From Fodinibacter sp963834965 (GTDB lineage Bacteria > Actinomycetota > Actinomycetes > Actinomycetales > Dermatophilaceae), in assembly GCA_963834965.1 (NCBI GenBank), contig CAWIEI010000001.1, positions 124,001 through 188,000 of the forward strand: a stretch of DNA of 64,000 bases, given 5' to 3'. Each line of letters opens with the position of its first letter. Position 1 is the first letter of the stretch. The position numbers and the translations under genes were made by a program. The notes beneath the pieces were generated by a model. That model saw only the letters and a list, made by a program, of their open reading frames with translations. It was not told where the DNA came from and did no database searches. This document shows, one piece after another, positions 1 through 8,659 of this stretch.

Positions 1-22
1 CCACGACAGCCGGGGCCGCGAG

Positions 23-133
23 TCACCGACGCCGATGGACCCCGGGGTGGTCCTCGAACCGAAGCTTCGACGGGGCGACAGGGACCCGCCCGGTTCCGTC
101 GTCCGACGGCGCGTCCTCCTCCGTTGCGGACAT
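23..133 (-). CDS. possible small ORF, 36 aa
   Basis: A short reading frame starts at an ATG (133-131) with an AAGGAAG-type ribosome binding site about eight bases upstream, and ends at a TGA. The translation begins MSATEEDAPSDDGTGRVPV, acidic and then basic. Codons are mostly GC-ending, as in real genes here. I recognise no family. It could be a genuine small protein or the start of a gene broken by a frameshift near the window edge. The remaining bases up to 211 hold nothing I can identify. Confidence 0.25.
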   Translation of the reverse strand: MSATEEDAPSDDGTGRVPVAPSKLRFEDHPGVHRRR

Positions 134-211
134 CCGAACCACTTCCTTCTCGTCCTGTCGTTCGGGAGGCCGCCGCGGTGAGGACTCCCTCGCTGCAGGG
201 GCGCGAAACGG

Positions 212-676
212 TTAGAGCGACAGCGGCTTGACGGGGGACATCATCAGGCTCGGGTCGTTGCGCCAGTCGACACCCGGCACGTCGATGTACAGCTCGATCT
301 CGTTGCCGTCGGGGTCGGCGATGTAGAGGCTGTGGGTCACGGTGTGGTCGCTCGTGCCGAGGACGGGCACCCCGTGAGCACGCAGCGACGCCAGTGCCTC
401 ACGCAGCTCGTCGTCGCTGTCGCCCACCTTCAAGCCGAAGTGGTACAGGCCGACCCGGCGGCCGGCCGGCACCGGGGCGGCGTCCTCGCCCACCTCGATG
501 AGCAGCAGCTCGTGGTGCGTGCGACCGGACGGCGCGCTGAAGGCGACAGCGGGAAAGGGGAGGACCTCGTCGGGGTCCTGCAGCGACCGCCAGCCGAGCA
601 CGTCGCGGTAGAAGTGCGTCGACCGCTCCAGGTCACGCACGTACAGCACCAGATGACCGAGCTCGTGCACCTGCAT
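212..676 (-). CDS. VOC-family (glyoxalase / extradiol dioxygenase-like) protein
   Basis: This 154-residue protein has the two-module vicinal oxygen chelate fold, a family of metal-dependent isomerases and dioxygenases. The first module begins at HLVLYVRDLERS (about residue 8) and the second carries YHFGLKVGD. It closes with the family signature ADPDGNEIELY, which supplies the last metal-binding Glu. The length suits a single-domain VOC protein of the catechol-2,3-dioxygenase-like type. I chose the ATG at 676 because the frame upstream of it is the antisense of kup and lacks coding character. The substrate cannot be read from the sequence. It is transcribed in the same direction as kup, about 100 bases downstream of that gene's end. 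Confidence 0.85.
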   Translation of the reverse strand: MQVHELGHLVLYVRDLERSTHFYRDVLGWRSLQDPDEVLPFPAVAFSAPSGRTHHELLLIEVGEDAAPVPAGRRVGLYHFGLKVGDSDDELREALASLRAHGVPVLGTSDHTVTHSLYIADPDGNEIELYIDVPGVDWRNDPSLMMSPVKPLSL

Positions 677-780
677 TCCTGCCACCTCTTCCTGGCCTAC
701 CGGTCGTCCACCGACCTGGCACTGGCCATGCCTACCACCGACCCCCTGGGAGTGGATAGGGGCGGTCGATGCCCCCTGGG

Positions 781-2757
781 CTAGAAGAACAGCTGGGCGC
801 CGACGACGACGGTTCGCGCGATGGGCAGGTGGAAGTACTGGGTGGGGTCGGCGGCGTTGTGCGACATCGCGATGTAGACGCGCTTGCGCCAGCGGCTCAT
901 GCCCGGGCGCTTGCTGGCGTGCACCGAGACGCGGGAGAGGAAGTACAGCGCCGTGTCGGGGTCGAAGGACAGGTCTGGGCTCTGGGCGGCCAGGGCCAGA
1001 CCGGCGGGGATGTTCTGCTCGTCGGCGAACCCGTAGCGCAGCCGCACCAGGCAGATGCCGTCCCACTGGTCACCGAGGTTGTCGACACTGACCCGTTCCT
1101 CGTCGGGCACGTGCGGGACGTTCATCCGGATGTTGTTGGTGATGATGACGTTGCGGTGCAGGACCTTGTTGAAGTCGAGGTTCTCGCGCAGGGACAGCGG
1201 GGTCGTGTCGTCGGAGGTGTGCAGGAAGACCGCGGTGCCCGGGACGCGGTGCAGCCCAGCGGAGTGCGCCTCGTCGAGGAACTCCTGCAGCGGGCGTTCG
1301 ACCTTGCGCCGGCGGGCCTTGACCAGCTGCTGTCCCTTGCCCCAGGTGAGCATCACGAAGGCGATGATCGTGGCCATCAGGATCGGCAGCCAGCCACCGT
1401 GGGTGATCTTGGTGGCGTTGGCCGCCACGAAGCTGAGCTCGATCCACAGGAAGAGGACACCGAAGGCGCCCAGCTGCCACGGCTTCCAGCCGAGCGCGGC
1501 ATCGGCATAGACCAGGAACAGGCAGGTGGTCAGGCACAGCGTCGCGGTCACGGCCAGGCCGTAGGCCACGGCCAGGTGCTCGGAGCTGCGGAAGGTGACC
1601 ATCAGCACCAGGACACCGGTGTAGAGGATCCAGTTCACCACCGGCACGTAGATCTGCCCGCCCTCGTGCTCGGAGGTCTGCCGCACGGTCAGGCGGGGCA
1701 GGAAGTCGAGGCGTTCGGCCTGGCGGGACACCGAGAACGCCCCGGAGATGACGGCCTGGGACGCGATCACCGTGGCGGCGGTGGCCAGCGCGACCAGGGG
1801 CAGGGTGGCGCAGGTGGGGGCCAGGTAGAAGAACGGCCGCACCGCCGTCGCGGGGTTCTTGGCGATCAGCTCGGCCTGGCCCAGGTAGTTGGTGGTCAGG
1901 CTGGGAAAGACCAGCCAGAACCACCCGGTGGCGATGGCCGGACGGCCGAAGTGCCCCATGTCGGCGTAGAGCGCCTCGGCACCGGTGATCGCCAGGACCA
2001 CCGCACCCAGCGCGAGGAAGCTGACCACGGGGTGCGCGAACGCGAACTGCAGCGCCAGGTGCGGGCTGAGCGCCCACAAGGCCTCCGGGTAGGCCACGAT
2101 GTGCGGCAGCCCGAGCGCCGCCAGGGTCAGGAACCAGATCACCATCACGGGGCCGAAGAACCTGCCGACCCGGTCGGTGCCGTGCCGTTGCACCACGAAC
2201 AGCACGGTGATCACGGCGATCCCCAGCGGGACGACCCACTCCTTCAGGCCGGGCTGGGAGACCTCGAGGCCCTCGATGGCTGACATCACCGAGATCGCCG
2301 GGGTGATCAGGGAGTCTCCGTAGAACAGCGCCGCCCCGACGATCCCCAGGACCATCACGAGCTTGAACCGCTTTCCGCCGGGGCGGACCGAGCGTCGGGC
2401 GAGGAAGGCCAGCGACAGCACCCCGCCCTCACCCTCGTTGTCGGCGCGCAGCATGAACAGCACGTACTTGACGGAGACGATCAGGGTGATCGCCCACACG
2501 ATGGTCGACACCACCCCCAGCGCGTTGTCGCGGGTCGGCTCCACGATGCCGCCGTCGAGGCTGAAGACGGTCTGCATGGCGTACAGCGGGCTGGTGCCGA
2601 TGTCGCCGAAGACGACTCCCAGTGCGCCGAGGACCAGCACGCGTCGTGCCGTGGTGTGCCCCGAGGGCCTCGACTCAGCCACCTCCGTGGTCGCCGCAGG
2701 GCCCCCCGCCAGCGGCCGCTTCGACCCTGCGGGCACGTTCGTCACCCCACCACGCAA
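781..2757 (-). CDS. kup: KUP/HAK/KT potassium uptake protein
   Basis: A proton-coupled potassium importer of the cytoplasmic membrane, about 658 residues, the usual size of the KUP family. After a polar N-terminus of about 35 residues comes the signature GDIGTSPLYA (about residues 51-60), then a series of roughly twelve hydrophobic segments up to about residue 470, and a hydrophilic C-terminal domain. The conserved loop DNEGEGGVLSL is present. The start is uncertain: the longest frame starts at TTG 2757 directly after AGGTGGTGA, but in-frame GTG codons at 2745 and 2736 are also possible. Identity is firm; regulation is not visible. Confidence 0.95.
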   Translation of the reverse strand: MRGGVTNVPAGSKRPLAGGPAATTEVAESRPSGHTTARRVLVLGALGVVFGDIGTSPLYAMQTVFSLDGGIVEPTRDNALGVVSTIVWAITLIVSVKYVLFMLRADNEGEGGVLSLAFLARRSVRPGGKRFKLVMVLGIVGAALFYGDSLITPAISVMSAIEGLEVSQPGLKEWVVPLGIAVITVLFVVQRHGTDRVGRFFGPVMVIWFLTLAALGLPHIVAYPEALWALSPHLALQFAFAHPVVSFLALGAVVLAITGAEALYADMGHFGRPAIATGWFWLVFPSLTTNYLGQAELIAKNPATAVRPFFYLAPTCATLPLVALATAATVIASQAVISGAFSVSRQAERLDFLPRLTVRQTSEHEGGQIYVPVVNWILYTGVLVLMVTFRSSEHLAVAYGLAVTATLCLTTCLFLVYADAALGWKPWQLGAFGVLFLWIELSFVAANATKITHGGWLPILMATIIAFVMLTWGKGQQLVKARRRKVERPLQEFLDEAHSAGLHRVPGTAVFLHTSDDTTPLSLRENLDFNKVLHRNVIITNNIRMNVPHVPDEERVSVDNLGDQWDGICLVRLRYGFADEQNIPAGLALAAQSPDLSFDPDTALYFLSRVSVHASKRPGMSRWRKRVYIAMSHNAADPTQYFHLPIARTVVVGAQLFF

Positions 2758-2852
2758 TCACCACCTGGCACCGGCGCCAAGAGTCTTGACGGGATCTTGT
2801 CGTGCTCGGCACGGTCACCTCAAGCCGCCGGACCCGCTCCACCCGGCCGAGC

Positions 2853-3479
2853 TCAGGCACCGACCCGCTCGGCATCGATCGCGGCCAGGGCGTGGTCCAG
2901 CGACACCGCGAGCGGGTCCGCGCTCTGGGTGGTCTTGGACAGCAGGAGCCCTCCCTGCAGGGCGGCGAGCAGTCCCACGGCCAACGCGTCGGCGTCGCTG
3001 CTCGCCGGCAGCTCGCCGCCGTCGATGATCCGCTGCAGGCCGGCCGAGAGCGCGCCGCGCCACGCCTCGAAGGCGGTGGCAGCGGCCTGTCGGCCGGCCG
3101 GGTCGTCACTGGCGACCTCGCTGGCGAGGGTGCCGATGGGGCAACCCCCGAAGGTCATCCAGGAGCTGTTGGCCTGCACCAGGTTGTCCCTCCACGACCG
3201 CAGCCCGGCCAGCGTGGAGAACTCGCCGAGGTAGGGCTGTTGCGCGGTGAGAACGGCATCCTGCTGCCAGTCGATGACGGCGCAGACCAGCGCGGACTTG
3301 TCGGCGAAGTAGTGGTAGAGCTGTGACTTGCTCGTGGAGGTGGCCCGGCAGACGTCGTCGAGGGAGGTGCCGGCGATGCCGCGCTCGTAGATGAGCGCCG
3401 CAGCGCCTCGGACGATGCGCTCTCGGGTGTCGCGCCCCCGCGCGGTCGGGGGCGTCGCGCGTTGGGCTCCCACCGTCAT
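2853..3479 (-). CDS. TetR/AcrR-family transcriptional regulator
   Basis: This 208-residue protein has an N-terminal TetR helix-turn-helix (about residues 15-62: GTSLDDVCRATSTSKSQLYHYF) and a C-terminal ligand domain of the LmrA/YxaF type (GGCPIGTLASE). It probably represses itself and the divergent secreted protein gene at 3668. The ATG at 3479 lies exactly six bases from a TATCCT -10 box, so the mRNA is predicted to be leaderless. Two copies of TGGAC-N6-GTCCA sit in the shared intergenic region and are the likely operators. The ligand is unknown. Confidence 0.9.
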   Translation of the reverse strand: MTVGAQRATPPTARGRDTRERIVRGAAALIYERGIAGTSLDDVCRATSTSKSQLYHYFADKSALVCAVIDWQQDAVLTAQQPYLGEFSTLAGLRSWRDNLVQANSSWMTFGGCPIGTLASEVASDDPAGRQAAATAFEAWRGALSAGLQRIIDGGELPASSDADALAVGLLAALQGGLLLSKTTQSADPLAVSLDHALAAIDAERVGA

Positions 3480-3485
3480 CCGGTC

Positions 3486-3491
3486 AGGATA
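3486..3491 (-). promoter_or_regulatory. -10 box of the tetR gene (leaderless)
   Basis: TATCCT on the minus strand lies six bases before the ATG at 3479. This spacing puts the transcription start at or next to the start codon. Confidence 0.55.
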
Positions 3492-3499
3492 CGGGCGAC

Positions 3500-3515
3500 T
3501 GGACTCTCCGGTCCA
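3500..3515. promoter_or_regulatory. predicted TetR operator O1
   Basis: TGGACTCTCCGGTCCA is a perfect 5-bp inverted repeat with a 6-bp centre. It lies just upstream of the tetR -10 box. The same TGGAC-N6-GTCCA pattern recurs at 3593-3608, and it resembles operators of LmrA/YxaF-type TetR proteins. Confidence 0.6.
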
Positions 3516-3563
3516 TCGATCGCGGTACGGGATAACGGGGGTCTTACGGACCCGGCTGTTGTC

Positions 3564-3593
3564 TTGACCGTCCGGTTCGACGGTTCCAAGGTT
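3564..3593 (+). promoter_or_regulatory. predicted promoter of the beta-propeller gene
   Basis: TTGACC (3564-3569) and AAGGTT (3588-3593) are separated by 18 bases. The -10 element runs into operator O2, so a bound repressor would block transcription. Confidence 0.45.
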
Positions 3594-3608
3594 GGACCAA
3601 TCAGTCCA
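3593..3608. promoter_or_regulatory. predicted TetR operator O2
   Basis: TGGACCAATCAGTCCA has the same arms and spacing as O1 at 3500-3515. It overlaps the -10/start region of the promoter for the gene at 3668. Confidence 0.6.
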
Positions 3609-3667
3609 CTAAGGGCGATTGGCGCCGCACCAGGCGACGCCAACAACCGCACAAGGAGAGATCAGTC

Positions 3668-4771
3668 ATGCCACGAAAGACCATCCGAGTCATCGCCGCC
3701 GCGGCAGCCCTGGCCGGCGCCGCACTCGGGCTCGCTCCCTCGGCGCAGGCCACGCAGACCCACCCGGGCCCCACGGGCGCCGTCTACGTGCTCGGCAACC
3801 AGCCGAGCGGCAACACGGTGATCGCCTACCCGAGGGGCGCCGACGGCACCCTGTCCTCGCCGCGCAGCTACCCGACCGGTGGCACGGGCACCGGAGGCGG
3901 TCTGGGTTCGCAGGGTGCCGTCGTGCTCGACGCGTCGGCCCGTCACCTGTATGCCGTGAACGCCGGTTCGGACAGCATCACCTCCTTCGACGTCACCAAG
4001 GCCGGTCTGCGCTGGCGGTCGACGGTCCCGTCGGGCGGGGACCAGCCGGTCAGTGTCACCGTCCGCGGCGACCGGGTCTACGCCCTCAACGCCGGTGGCA
4101 CCGGCAACATCTCGGGGTTCACCGTCCGGGACGGGAAGCTCGATGCACTGCCCGGCTCGACCCGCGCCCTGAGCGGCGACGCCACCGGCCCGGCCGAGGT
4201 GTCCTTCTCCCCCGACGGGCGCGAGCTGGTCGTGACCGAGAAGGCGACCAGCCTCATCGACGTGTACCGGCTCAACGGGCAGGGGCTGTCCACCGGGCGC
4301 ACCTCGTTCGCCTCCGCCGGCGCCGTCCCGTTCGGGTTCTCGTTCACGCCGTCGGGCTACCTCGCCGTCTCCGAGGCCGGCCCCAGCTCGGCGTCGACCT
4401 ACCGGATCTCCTCCCACGGGGTGCAGACCATCAGCGCTGCGGTGGGGAACAACCAGGCGGCAGCGTGCTGGGTGGTCGTCACGGCGAACGGGAAGTACGC
4501 CTACACCGGTAACGGCGGTGGGTCCCAGTCGATCAGCGGCTACCGGGTCAGCGACTCGGGCCGGCTGTCGTTGCTCACCCCGGACGGCCGCACGGGCACT
4601 GCAGCTGCTGGGGTCTCCGACATCGCGCTCAGCCGGTCGAGCAGCTTCCTCTACGCGCGCCTCGGCAACGGCACGGTCGGCGCCTACCGCGTGACTCGCA
4701 CCGGAGCACTGGAGGCCCTGCCGGTCGCGGGTGGCCTCCCCGAGGGTGCCGCCGGCGTGGCGGCGCGCTGA
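3668..4771 (+). CDS. secreted beta-propeller (lactonase-like) protein
   Basis: This 367-residue protein starts with a Sec signal peptide (basic MPRKTIRV, a hydrophobic Ala/Leu core, then PSAQA before the mature part). The rest is made of repeated blades with motifs such as VVLDASARHLYAVNAGSD and SFSPDGRELVVTE. These are typical of the seven-bladed 6-phosphogluconolactonase/YVTN propeller superfamily. It should be extracellular or wall-associated. Enzyme activity is not certain, since secreted members often have no known substrate. The start is supported by AAGGAG upstream of the ATG. It is divergent from a TetR gene with shared operators, so expression is probably ligand-induced. A strong terminator follows. 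Confidence 0.85.
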   Translation: MPRKTIRVIAAAAALAGAALGLAPSAQATQTHPGPTGAVYVLGNQPSGNTVIAYPRGADGTLSSPRSYPTGGTGTGGGLGSQGAVVLDASARHLYAVNAGSDSITSFDVTKAGLRWRSTVPSGGDQPVSVTVRGDRVYALNAGGTGNISGFTVRDGKLDALPGSTRALSGDATGPAEVSFSPDGRELVVTEKATSLIDVYRLNGQGLSTGRTSFASAGAVPFGFSFTPSGYLAVSEAGPSSASTYRISSHGVQTISAAVGNNQAAACWVVVTANGKYAYTGNGGGSQSISGYRVSDSGRLSLLTPDGRTGTAAAGVSDIALSRSSSFLYARLGNGTVGAYRVTRTGALEALPVAGGLPEGAAGVAAR

Positions 4772-4791
4772 CCACGCCGTTCCCTCGGCTC

Positions 4792-4827
4792 AGCGACCCG
4801 GGCAGGCGGGCACCTGCCCGGGTCGCT
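4792..4827. terminator. strong hairpin after the beta-propeller gene
   Basis: A perfect 15-bp stem (AGCGACCCGGGCAGG and its complement) with a 6-base loop lies 20 bases after the stop codon. There is no U-tract, as is common in actinomycetes. Confidence 0.75.
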
Positions 4828-4882
4828 GGTGTGTGGCGTGGCACGACGATGTCGTGCCGCCGATCGTGCCCGTCGGCGCGGC

Positions 4883-4888
4883 TAGGGT
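4883..4888 (+). promoter_or_regulatory. -10 box of the epimerase gene
   Basis: TAGGGT lies eight bases before the ATG at 4897, with no ribosome binding site between them. It supports the 4897 start and a leaderless or nearly leaderless mRNA. Confidence 0.5.
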
Positions 4889-4896
4889 GGGACAGC

Positions 4897-5886
4897 ATGG
4901 AGGACGCGGGTGGACTCACGGTTGCGGTGACCGGACCCACCGGCACCTTCGGGCTCGCGCTGATGCCGCTGCTCGAGGCAGATGCCCGTGTCGCTCGGGT
5001 CATCGGCATCGCTCGGCGGCCCTTCGACCCGGCGCAGCGTGGCTGGACGACGATGGAGTACCGGCGCGGTGACGTGCGAGACGCCGACGCGCTGCGGGAC
5101 GCGTTCGGCGGTGCCGACGTCGTCGTGCACCTTGCCTTTCTGATCGTTGGTGGGAGCAAGGAGACGACGCAGGCGATCAACGTCGAGGGCACGCTCAATG
5201 CGTTTCGTGCGGCTGCGGCATCCGGTGCCCGGCGGTTCGTGTACGCGTCGTCGGTCGCGGCCTACGGATTCCATGCCGACAACCCGGTCGGCATCCCCGA
5301 GGACTGGGACACCCGGCCTGCGGACCGTCTCTTCTACGCCCAGGAGAAGGCCGAGCTCGAGCACCTGCTGTTCGAGGAGGCCGCGGTGCACCCCGGTGTC
5401 GCGCTCTACCTGTTGAGGCCTCCGATCGTGCTCGGTCCCGGAGCGGTGGGAGCCAAGGTCAGCATCCCGAGAGTCCTCGCGCCGCTGGCGCCCCTGGGGG
5501 AGGCGGGGCTACGACTGCTGCGCGGCGTGCCTGTGCTCGTGCCGGACCTGCCCCTTCAGGTCATCCATCACGATGACGTGGCGGAGGCGCTGCGCCTGTG
5601 TGTCGTCGGCGCCGGACCACCGGGGGCCTACAACATCGCCGCGGACGAGGTGATCACTTTCGTCGACGTCGCCCGTGCGATCGGTTTGCGGCCGTGGTCG
5701 CTCCCGGGTGGACCGGTCGCACGACTGGCCCGAGCCGCCGCCACGATCCCGTACCTGCCGTCGGCAGCCCAGTGGGTGGAAGCCGTCAGCCACCCGGTGA
5801 TCGTGGACACGACCAAGGCAAGAACCGTGCTCGGGTGGGCTCCGCGGCGCACGGCCCGGGAGACCCTGCGGTCGACGTTCGGCTGA
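4897..5886 (+). CDS. NAD-dependent epimerase/dehydratase family protein
   Basis: A 329-residue extended short-chain dehydrogenase. The N-terminal Rossmann motif is VTGPTGTFG (about residues 10-18). The NAD-contacting VVHLAF and the catalytic-region SSVAAYG follow, with a partner motif FYAQEKAELE in which Tyr-x-x-x-Lys is present as YAQEK. It probably acts on a nucleotide sugar or a small hydroxyl compound, but the substrate is not readable. The frame extends upstream without a stop. I chose 4897 because a TAGGGT promoter box lies just before it and the upstream part has no coding character. Confidence 0.8.
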   Translation: MEDAGGLTVAVTGPTGTFGLALMPLLEADARVARVIGIARRPFDPAQRGWTTMEYRRGDVRDADALRDAFGGADVVVHLAFLIVGGSKETTQAINVEGTLNAFRAAAASGARRFVYASSVAAYGFHADNPVGIPEDWDTRPADRLFYAQEKAELEHLLFEEAAVHPGVALYLLRPPIVLGPGAVGAKVSIPRVLAPLAPLGEAGLRLLRGVPVLVPDLPLQVIHHDDVAEALRLCVVGAGPPGAYNIAADEVITFVDVARAIGLRPWSLPGGPVARLARAAATIPYLPSAAQWVEAVSHPVIVDTTKARTVLGWAPRRTARETLRSTFG

Positions 5887-5977
5887 GCGACCACCGGTGC
5901 GTCCGCCCGTCTTCCTGACGGTCGCGTGATTCGCACGAGGCAAGATGGGTGGTCACCCGCCCCTCAGGAGGCCACGC

Positions 5978-7297
5978 GTGTCGGCGACCACCCCCGTGCC
6001 ACTGTCCCGCACCGCCGTGCGCTGGTCGCTGGGGCACGCCCTGCCCCGCACGGTGCTGCGCCGCTCGGCCCGGCGGGGCGACCTCCACGGCCGCATGTTC
6101 GTGGCCACCCAGTCCGGTGACCTGGCCGCGCTGGAGCCGGTCCTGGACGAGCTTCGGGTGCACGCCCCGTTCTACCGGGGCCGGTTCGCCTCGGTGACCG
6201 CGGAGCACGCCGCCGTGCGAGCGTTGCTGTCCAGCCCCGATGCCGGCACCGGGCTGGTCCCGGTCGACGGGGGAGGCCGCTTCGCGCGGCTGCAGGCCTG
6301 GGCCACCCAGGACGCCCCGCTCGGACCCCTGACCTCGCCCTCCCTGCTGGTGACGGAGCCACCGGACCACACCCGCTACCGCAAGCTCGTGTCACGGGTC
6401 TTCAGCGCCCGGGCGGTCGAGAGGCTGCGCGGCCGCACCCAGCAGATCGCCACCGAGCTGCTCGACGAGCTGGACCCGAGGAGCCCGGTCGACCTCGCCG
6501 CCACGTACTGCAGCGCGCTGCCGGTCACCGTCATCGCGGAGATCCTCGGTGTGCCGGAACGCGACCGCGAGACGGTGCTCAGGCTGGGTGCGGCGGCCGC
6601 ACCCAGCCTCGACCTCGGGCTGTCCTGGACGAGGTTCCGCCACGTCGAGTCCGCCCTGCGGGAGTTCGACCTCTGGCTTCGGCAGCACATCGACCAGCTG
6701 CGCCGGCATCCGGGGGACGACCTGCTCAGCCAGCTCCTCGTCGCCCAGGAGGACGGTGTCGGCCTCAGCGACGTCGAGCTGAGGTCCACCGCCGGGCTGG
6801 TGCTGGCGGCCGGCTTCGAGACCACCGTCAACCTGCTCGGCAACGGCATCGCGCTGCTGGCCGGCAGCCCTGAACAGGGCCGACTGCTGGCCGAGCGCGG
6901 CGACCTGTGGCCCAACGCCGTCGACGAGGTGCTGCGGGTCGACCCACCGGTGCTGCTGACTGCCCGGATGGCGCTGGCCGACACCGAGATCGCGGGCGCG
7001 CAGATGCCACGGGGTGCCGTCATGGTCGCGCTGCTGGCTGGGGCCAACCGCGACCCCCAGGTCTTCTCGCAGCCGGAGATGTTCGACGTGAGTCGGCACA
7101 ACGCCAGGGAGCACCTCTCGTTCTCCGCCGGTCGGCACTTCTGCCTGGGTGCCGCGCTGGCCCGGATGGAGGGCGAGGTCGGGCTGCGGACCCTGTTCGA
7201 GCGCCACCCCGATCTCCGGCTCGAGAGCGGCGCCGTGCGACGCAGCACCCGCATCCTGCGCGGCTACGAGCGCCTCCCGGTCACCCTCAGCCCCTGA
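5978..7297 (+). CDS. cytochrome P450
   Basis: A 439-residue soluble bacterial P450. The oxygen-activating I-helix appears as AGFETT, and the heme-binding loop is FSAGRHFCLG with the ligand Cys near residue 390. The TEPPDHTRYR motif before it is typical of actinobacterial P450s. The start is GTG 5978, seven bases after AGGAGG; an in-frame ATG at 5945 has no such site. It needs a ferredoxin and a reductase, none of which is encoded nearby. The substrate cannot be inferred; the upstream epimerase-type gene in the same direction may or may not be functionally linked. Confidence 0.92.
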   Translation: MSATTPVPLSRTAVRWSLGHALPRTVLRRSARRGDLHGRMFVATQSGDLAALEPVLDELRVHAPFYRGRFASVTAEHAAVRALLSSPDAGTGLVPVDGGGRFARLQAWATQDAPLGPLTSPSLLVTEPPDHTRYRKLVSRVFSARAVERLRGRTQQIATELLDELDPRSPVDLAATYCSALPVTVIAEILGVPERDRETVLRLGAAAAPSLDLGLSWTRFRHVESALREFDLWLRQHIDQLRRHPGDDLLSQLLVAQEDGVGLSDVELRSTAGLVLAAGFETTVNLLGNGIALLAGSPEQGRLLAERGDLWPNAVDEVLRVDPPVLLTARMALADTEIAGAQMPRGAVMVALLAGANRDPQVFSQPEMFDVSRHNAREHLSFSAGRHFCLGAALARMEGEVGLRTLFERHPDLRLESGAVRRSTRILRGYERLPVTLSP

Positions 7298-7307
7298 CGC
7301 CGCCACG

Positions 7308-7332
7308 GCGCCCGCCTCAGGCGGACGGCGCC
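7308..7332. terminator. possible bidirectional terminator
   Basis: An imperfect GC-rich hairpin (GGCGCCCGCCT paired with AGGCGGACGGCGCC) lies between the convergent P450 and hydrolase genes and includes the stop codon of the latter. Confidence 0.35.
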
Positions 7333-8648
7333 GCGAGGATGTTCTGCAGCACGGCGTTGGCGACCTGCGTGTTGGTGACGTCGCTGTGGCCGGAGACGAA
7401 GCGGTCGGCCAGGAGGTTGTGGATGACGCCGCCTGCGAAGTGGTAGGTCGCGTCGACGTCCTGGAGGGCCTGGCCGTTGTCGGCCTCTGCGGTGTGCTGG
7501 GCCCCGTTGCTGCCCAGGCCGCCGAAGGGGCTGTCGGCGTCGCCGAGGCCCGAGGCCGCCTGGTCGGCGATGCTCGAGGCGATGGCGTAGGCGATGCCGA
7601 CGGCCTTGTCGTTACGGGTGTGGGTGATGATCGTCGAGCCGGAGACCCGGTGCTCGTCAACCATCCGGCGGAAGCCGCCGGGGTGTCCCGGCTCCCACTC
7701 CTTGGCAAAGGAGTTGTGCGAGAACGCAGCCTGCAGCAGGTTCACAGAACCGACCGAGTTCGCGCCGGGCTGCGCGTCCGCTGCCGCCGTCACCAGGCGG
7801 GCGCCGAAGCTGTGGCCCACGAGGTGCAGCGTGGCGCGGCCGGCCACCTGTGCGTGGAGGACCGGGGCCACCGATGCCGCCCCGATCCGGCCGGCGCGTG
7901 CCTTCATCTCGTAGTAGGTGACGAAGTTCAGGAGTGACCGCCCCGTCGACCACGCGCGGCTGAGCATCGAGCCGAGGCCGGCTGCGCCGCCGACCCCGCC
8001 GACCCCGCCGACCCCGCCACCCAGCCCCATCGCGCCACCGCCCGCTGCGGGCACGGCCCCGAGCGACAGGCTCAGCATGGCGGTCTGGAGCCGGTCCATG
8101 AGGTCGGGCCCGTCGAGTGCGAACAGCTCGTCGGGAGCGTCCGCGGGCTCGGACCCGTCGGCGCTCACCAGCGACCGCAACAGGTCGGCGTACTCCCGCT
8201 GCGCCTTCGGTGACTCCTCCAGGCGGCCGGCCAACGCGGCCGCTCGGTCGAGGATCGCCCCAGCGCCTGGAGCGTCGAAGACGCCGGCCATGGACCGCAG
8301 GTCGTCGGGGAGGGCCGGGTCGGCATCCCCGACCCCCGCCGCGCCGCCGGGTATCAGCTCGGCATCCGTGAACTTCTTCGACGGCCAGAGGATGCCGACC
8401 ACGCCGATCGACCTGTCCCCGAGGGGAGCTCCGCGCGCCTGCCGGACGGCATCCACGCCGGCGAACAGGTTGCGGTAGAGCGCCCGCGCCTCGTCCATGT
8501 CGTTGTTCCAGCCGTGCGAGACGGCCACGACGTCGGTGACCTGGTCGGCGAGCGTGCGCACGGCATCCGCCTGCTCGTGGTGGACGGGCGAGCCGTCCTT
8601 GGCGAACTCGAGCTCCTGGTAGGGGTAGTTCTGCGGTCCTGCACCCAT
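7317..8648 (-). CDS. alpha/beta-hydrolase-fold protein, partner of S8 protease
   Basis: A 443-residue protein without signal peptide. VVAVSHGWNNDM (about residues 40-51) and the nucleophile elbow LHLVGHSFGARLV (about residue 275) are typical of alpha/beta hydrolases. Between them lies a long insert with a flexible glycine run (GGGVGGVGGVGG, about residue 205). A late His in GHSD may complete the triad. It follows the S8 protease with a 12-base gap and its own AGGAGGT site, so the two form an operon. It is probably cytoplasmic. The length is greater than most esterases. I cannot name a substrate; lipase, esterase and a non-catalytic partner role all remain open. Confidence 0.7.
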   Translation of the reverse strand: MGAGPQNYPYQELEFAKDGSPVHHEQADAVRTLADQVTDVVAVSHGWNNDMDEARALYRNLFAGVDAVRQARGAPLGDRSIGVVGILWPSKKFTDAELIPGGAAGVGDADPALPDDLRSMAGVFDAPGAGAILDRAAALAGRLEESPKAQREYADLLRSLVSADGSEPADAPDELFALDGPDLMDRLQTAMLSLSLGAVPAAGGGAMGLGGGVGGVGGVGGAAGLGSMLSRAWSTGRSLLNFVTYYEMKARAGRIGAASVAPVLHAQVAGRATLHLVGHSFGARLVTAAADAQPGANSVGSVNLLQAAFSHNSFAKEWEPGHPGGFRRMVDEHRVSGSTIITHTRNDKAVGIAYAIASSIADQAASGLGDADSPFGGLGSNGAQHTAEADNGQALQDVDATYHFAGGVIHNLLADRFVSGHSDVTNTQVANAVLQNILAAPSA

Positions 8649-8659
8649 GGTTCAACCTC

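Noticed and set aside
769..2283. A 504-codon plus-strand frame opposite kup.
   Set aside because: Shadow of kup; low-complexity Gly/Asp/His/Gln-rich translation.
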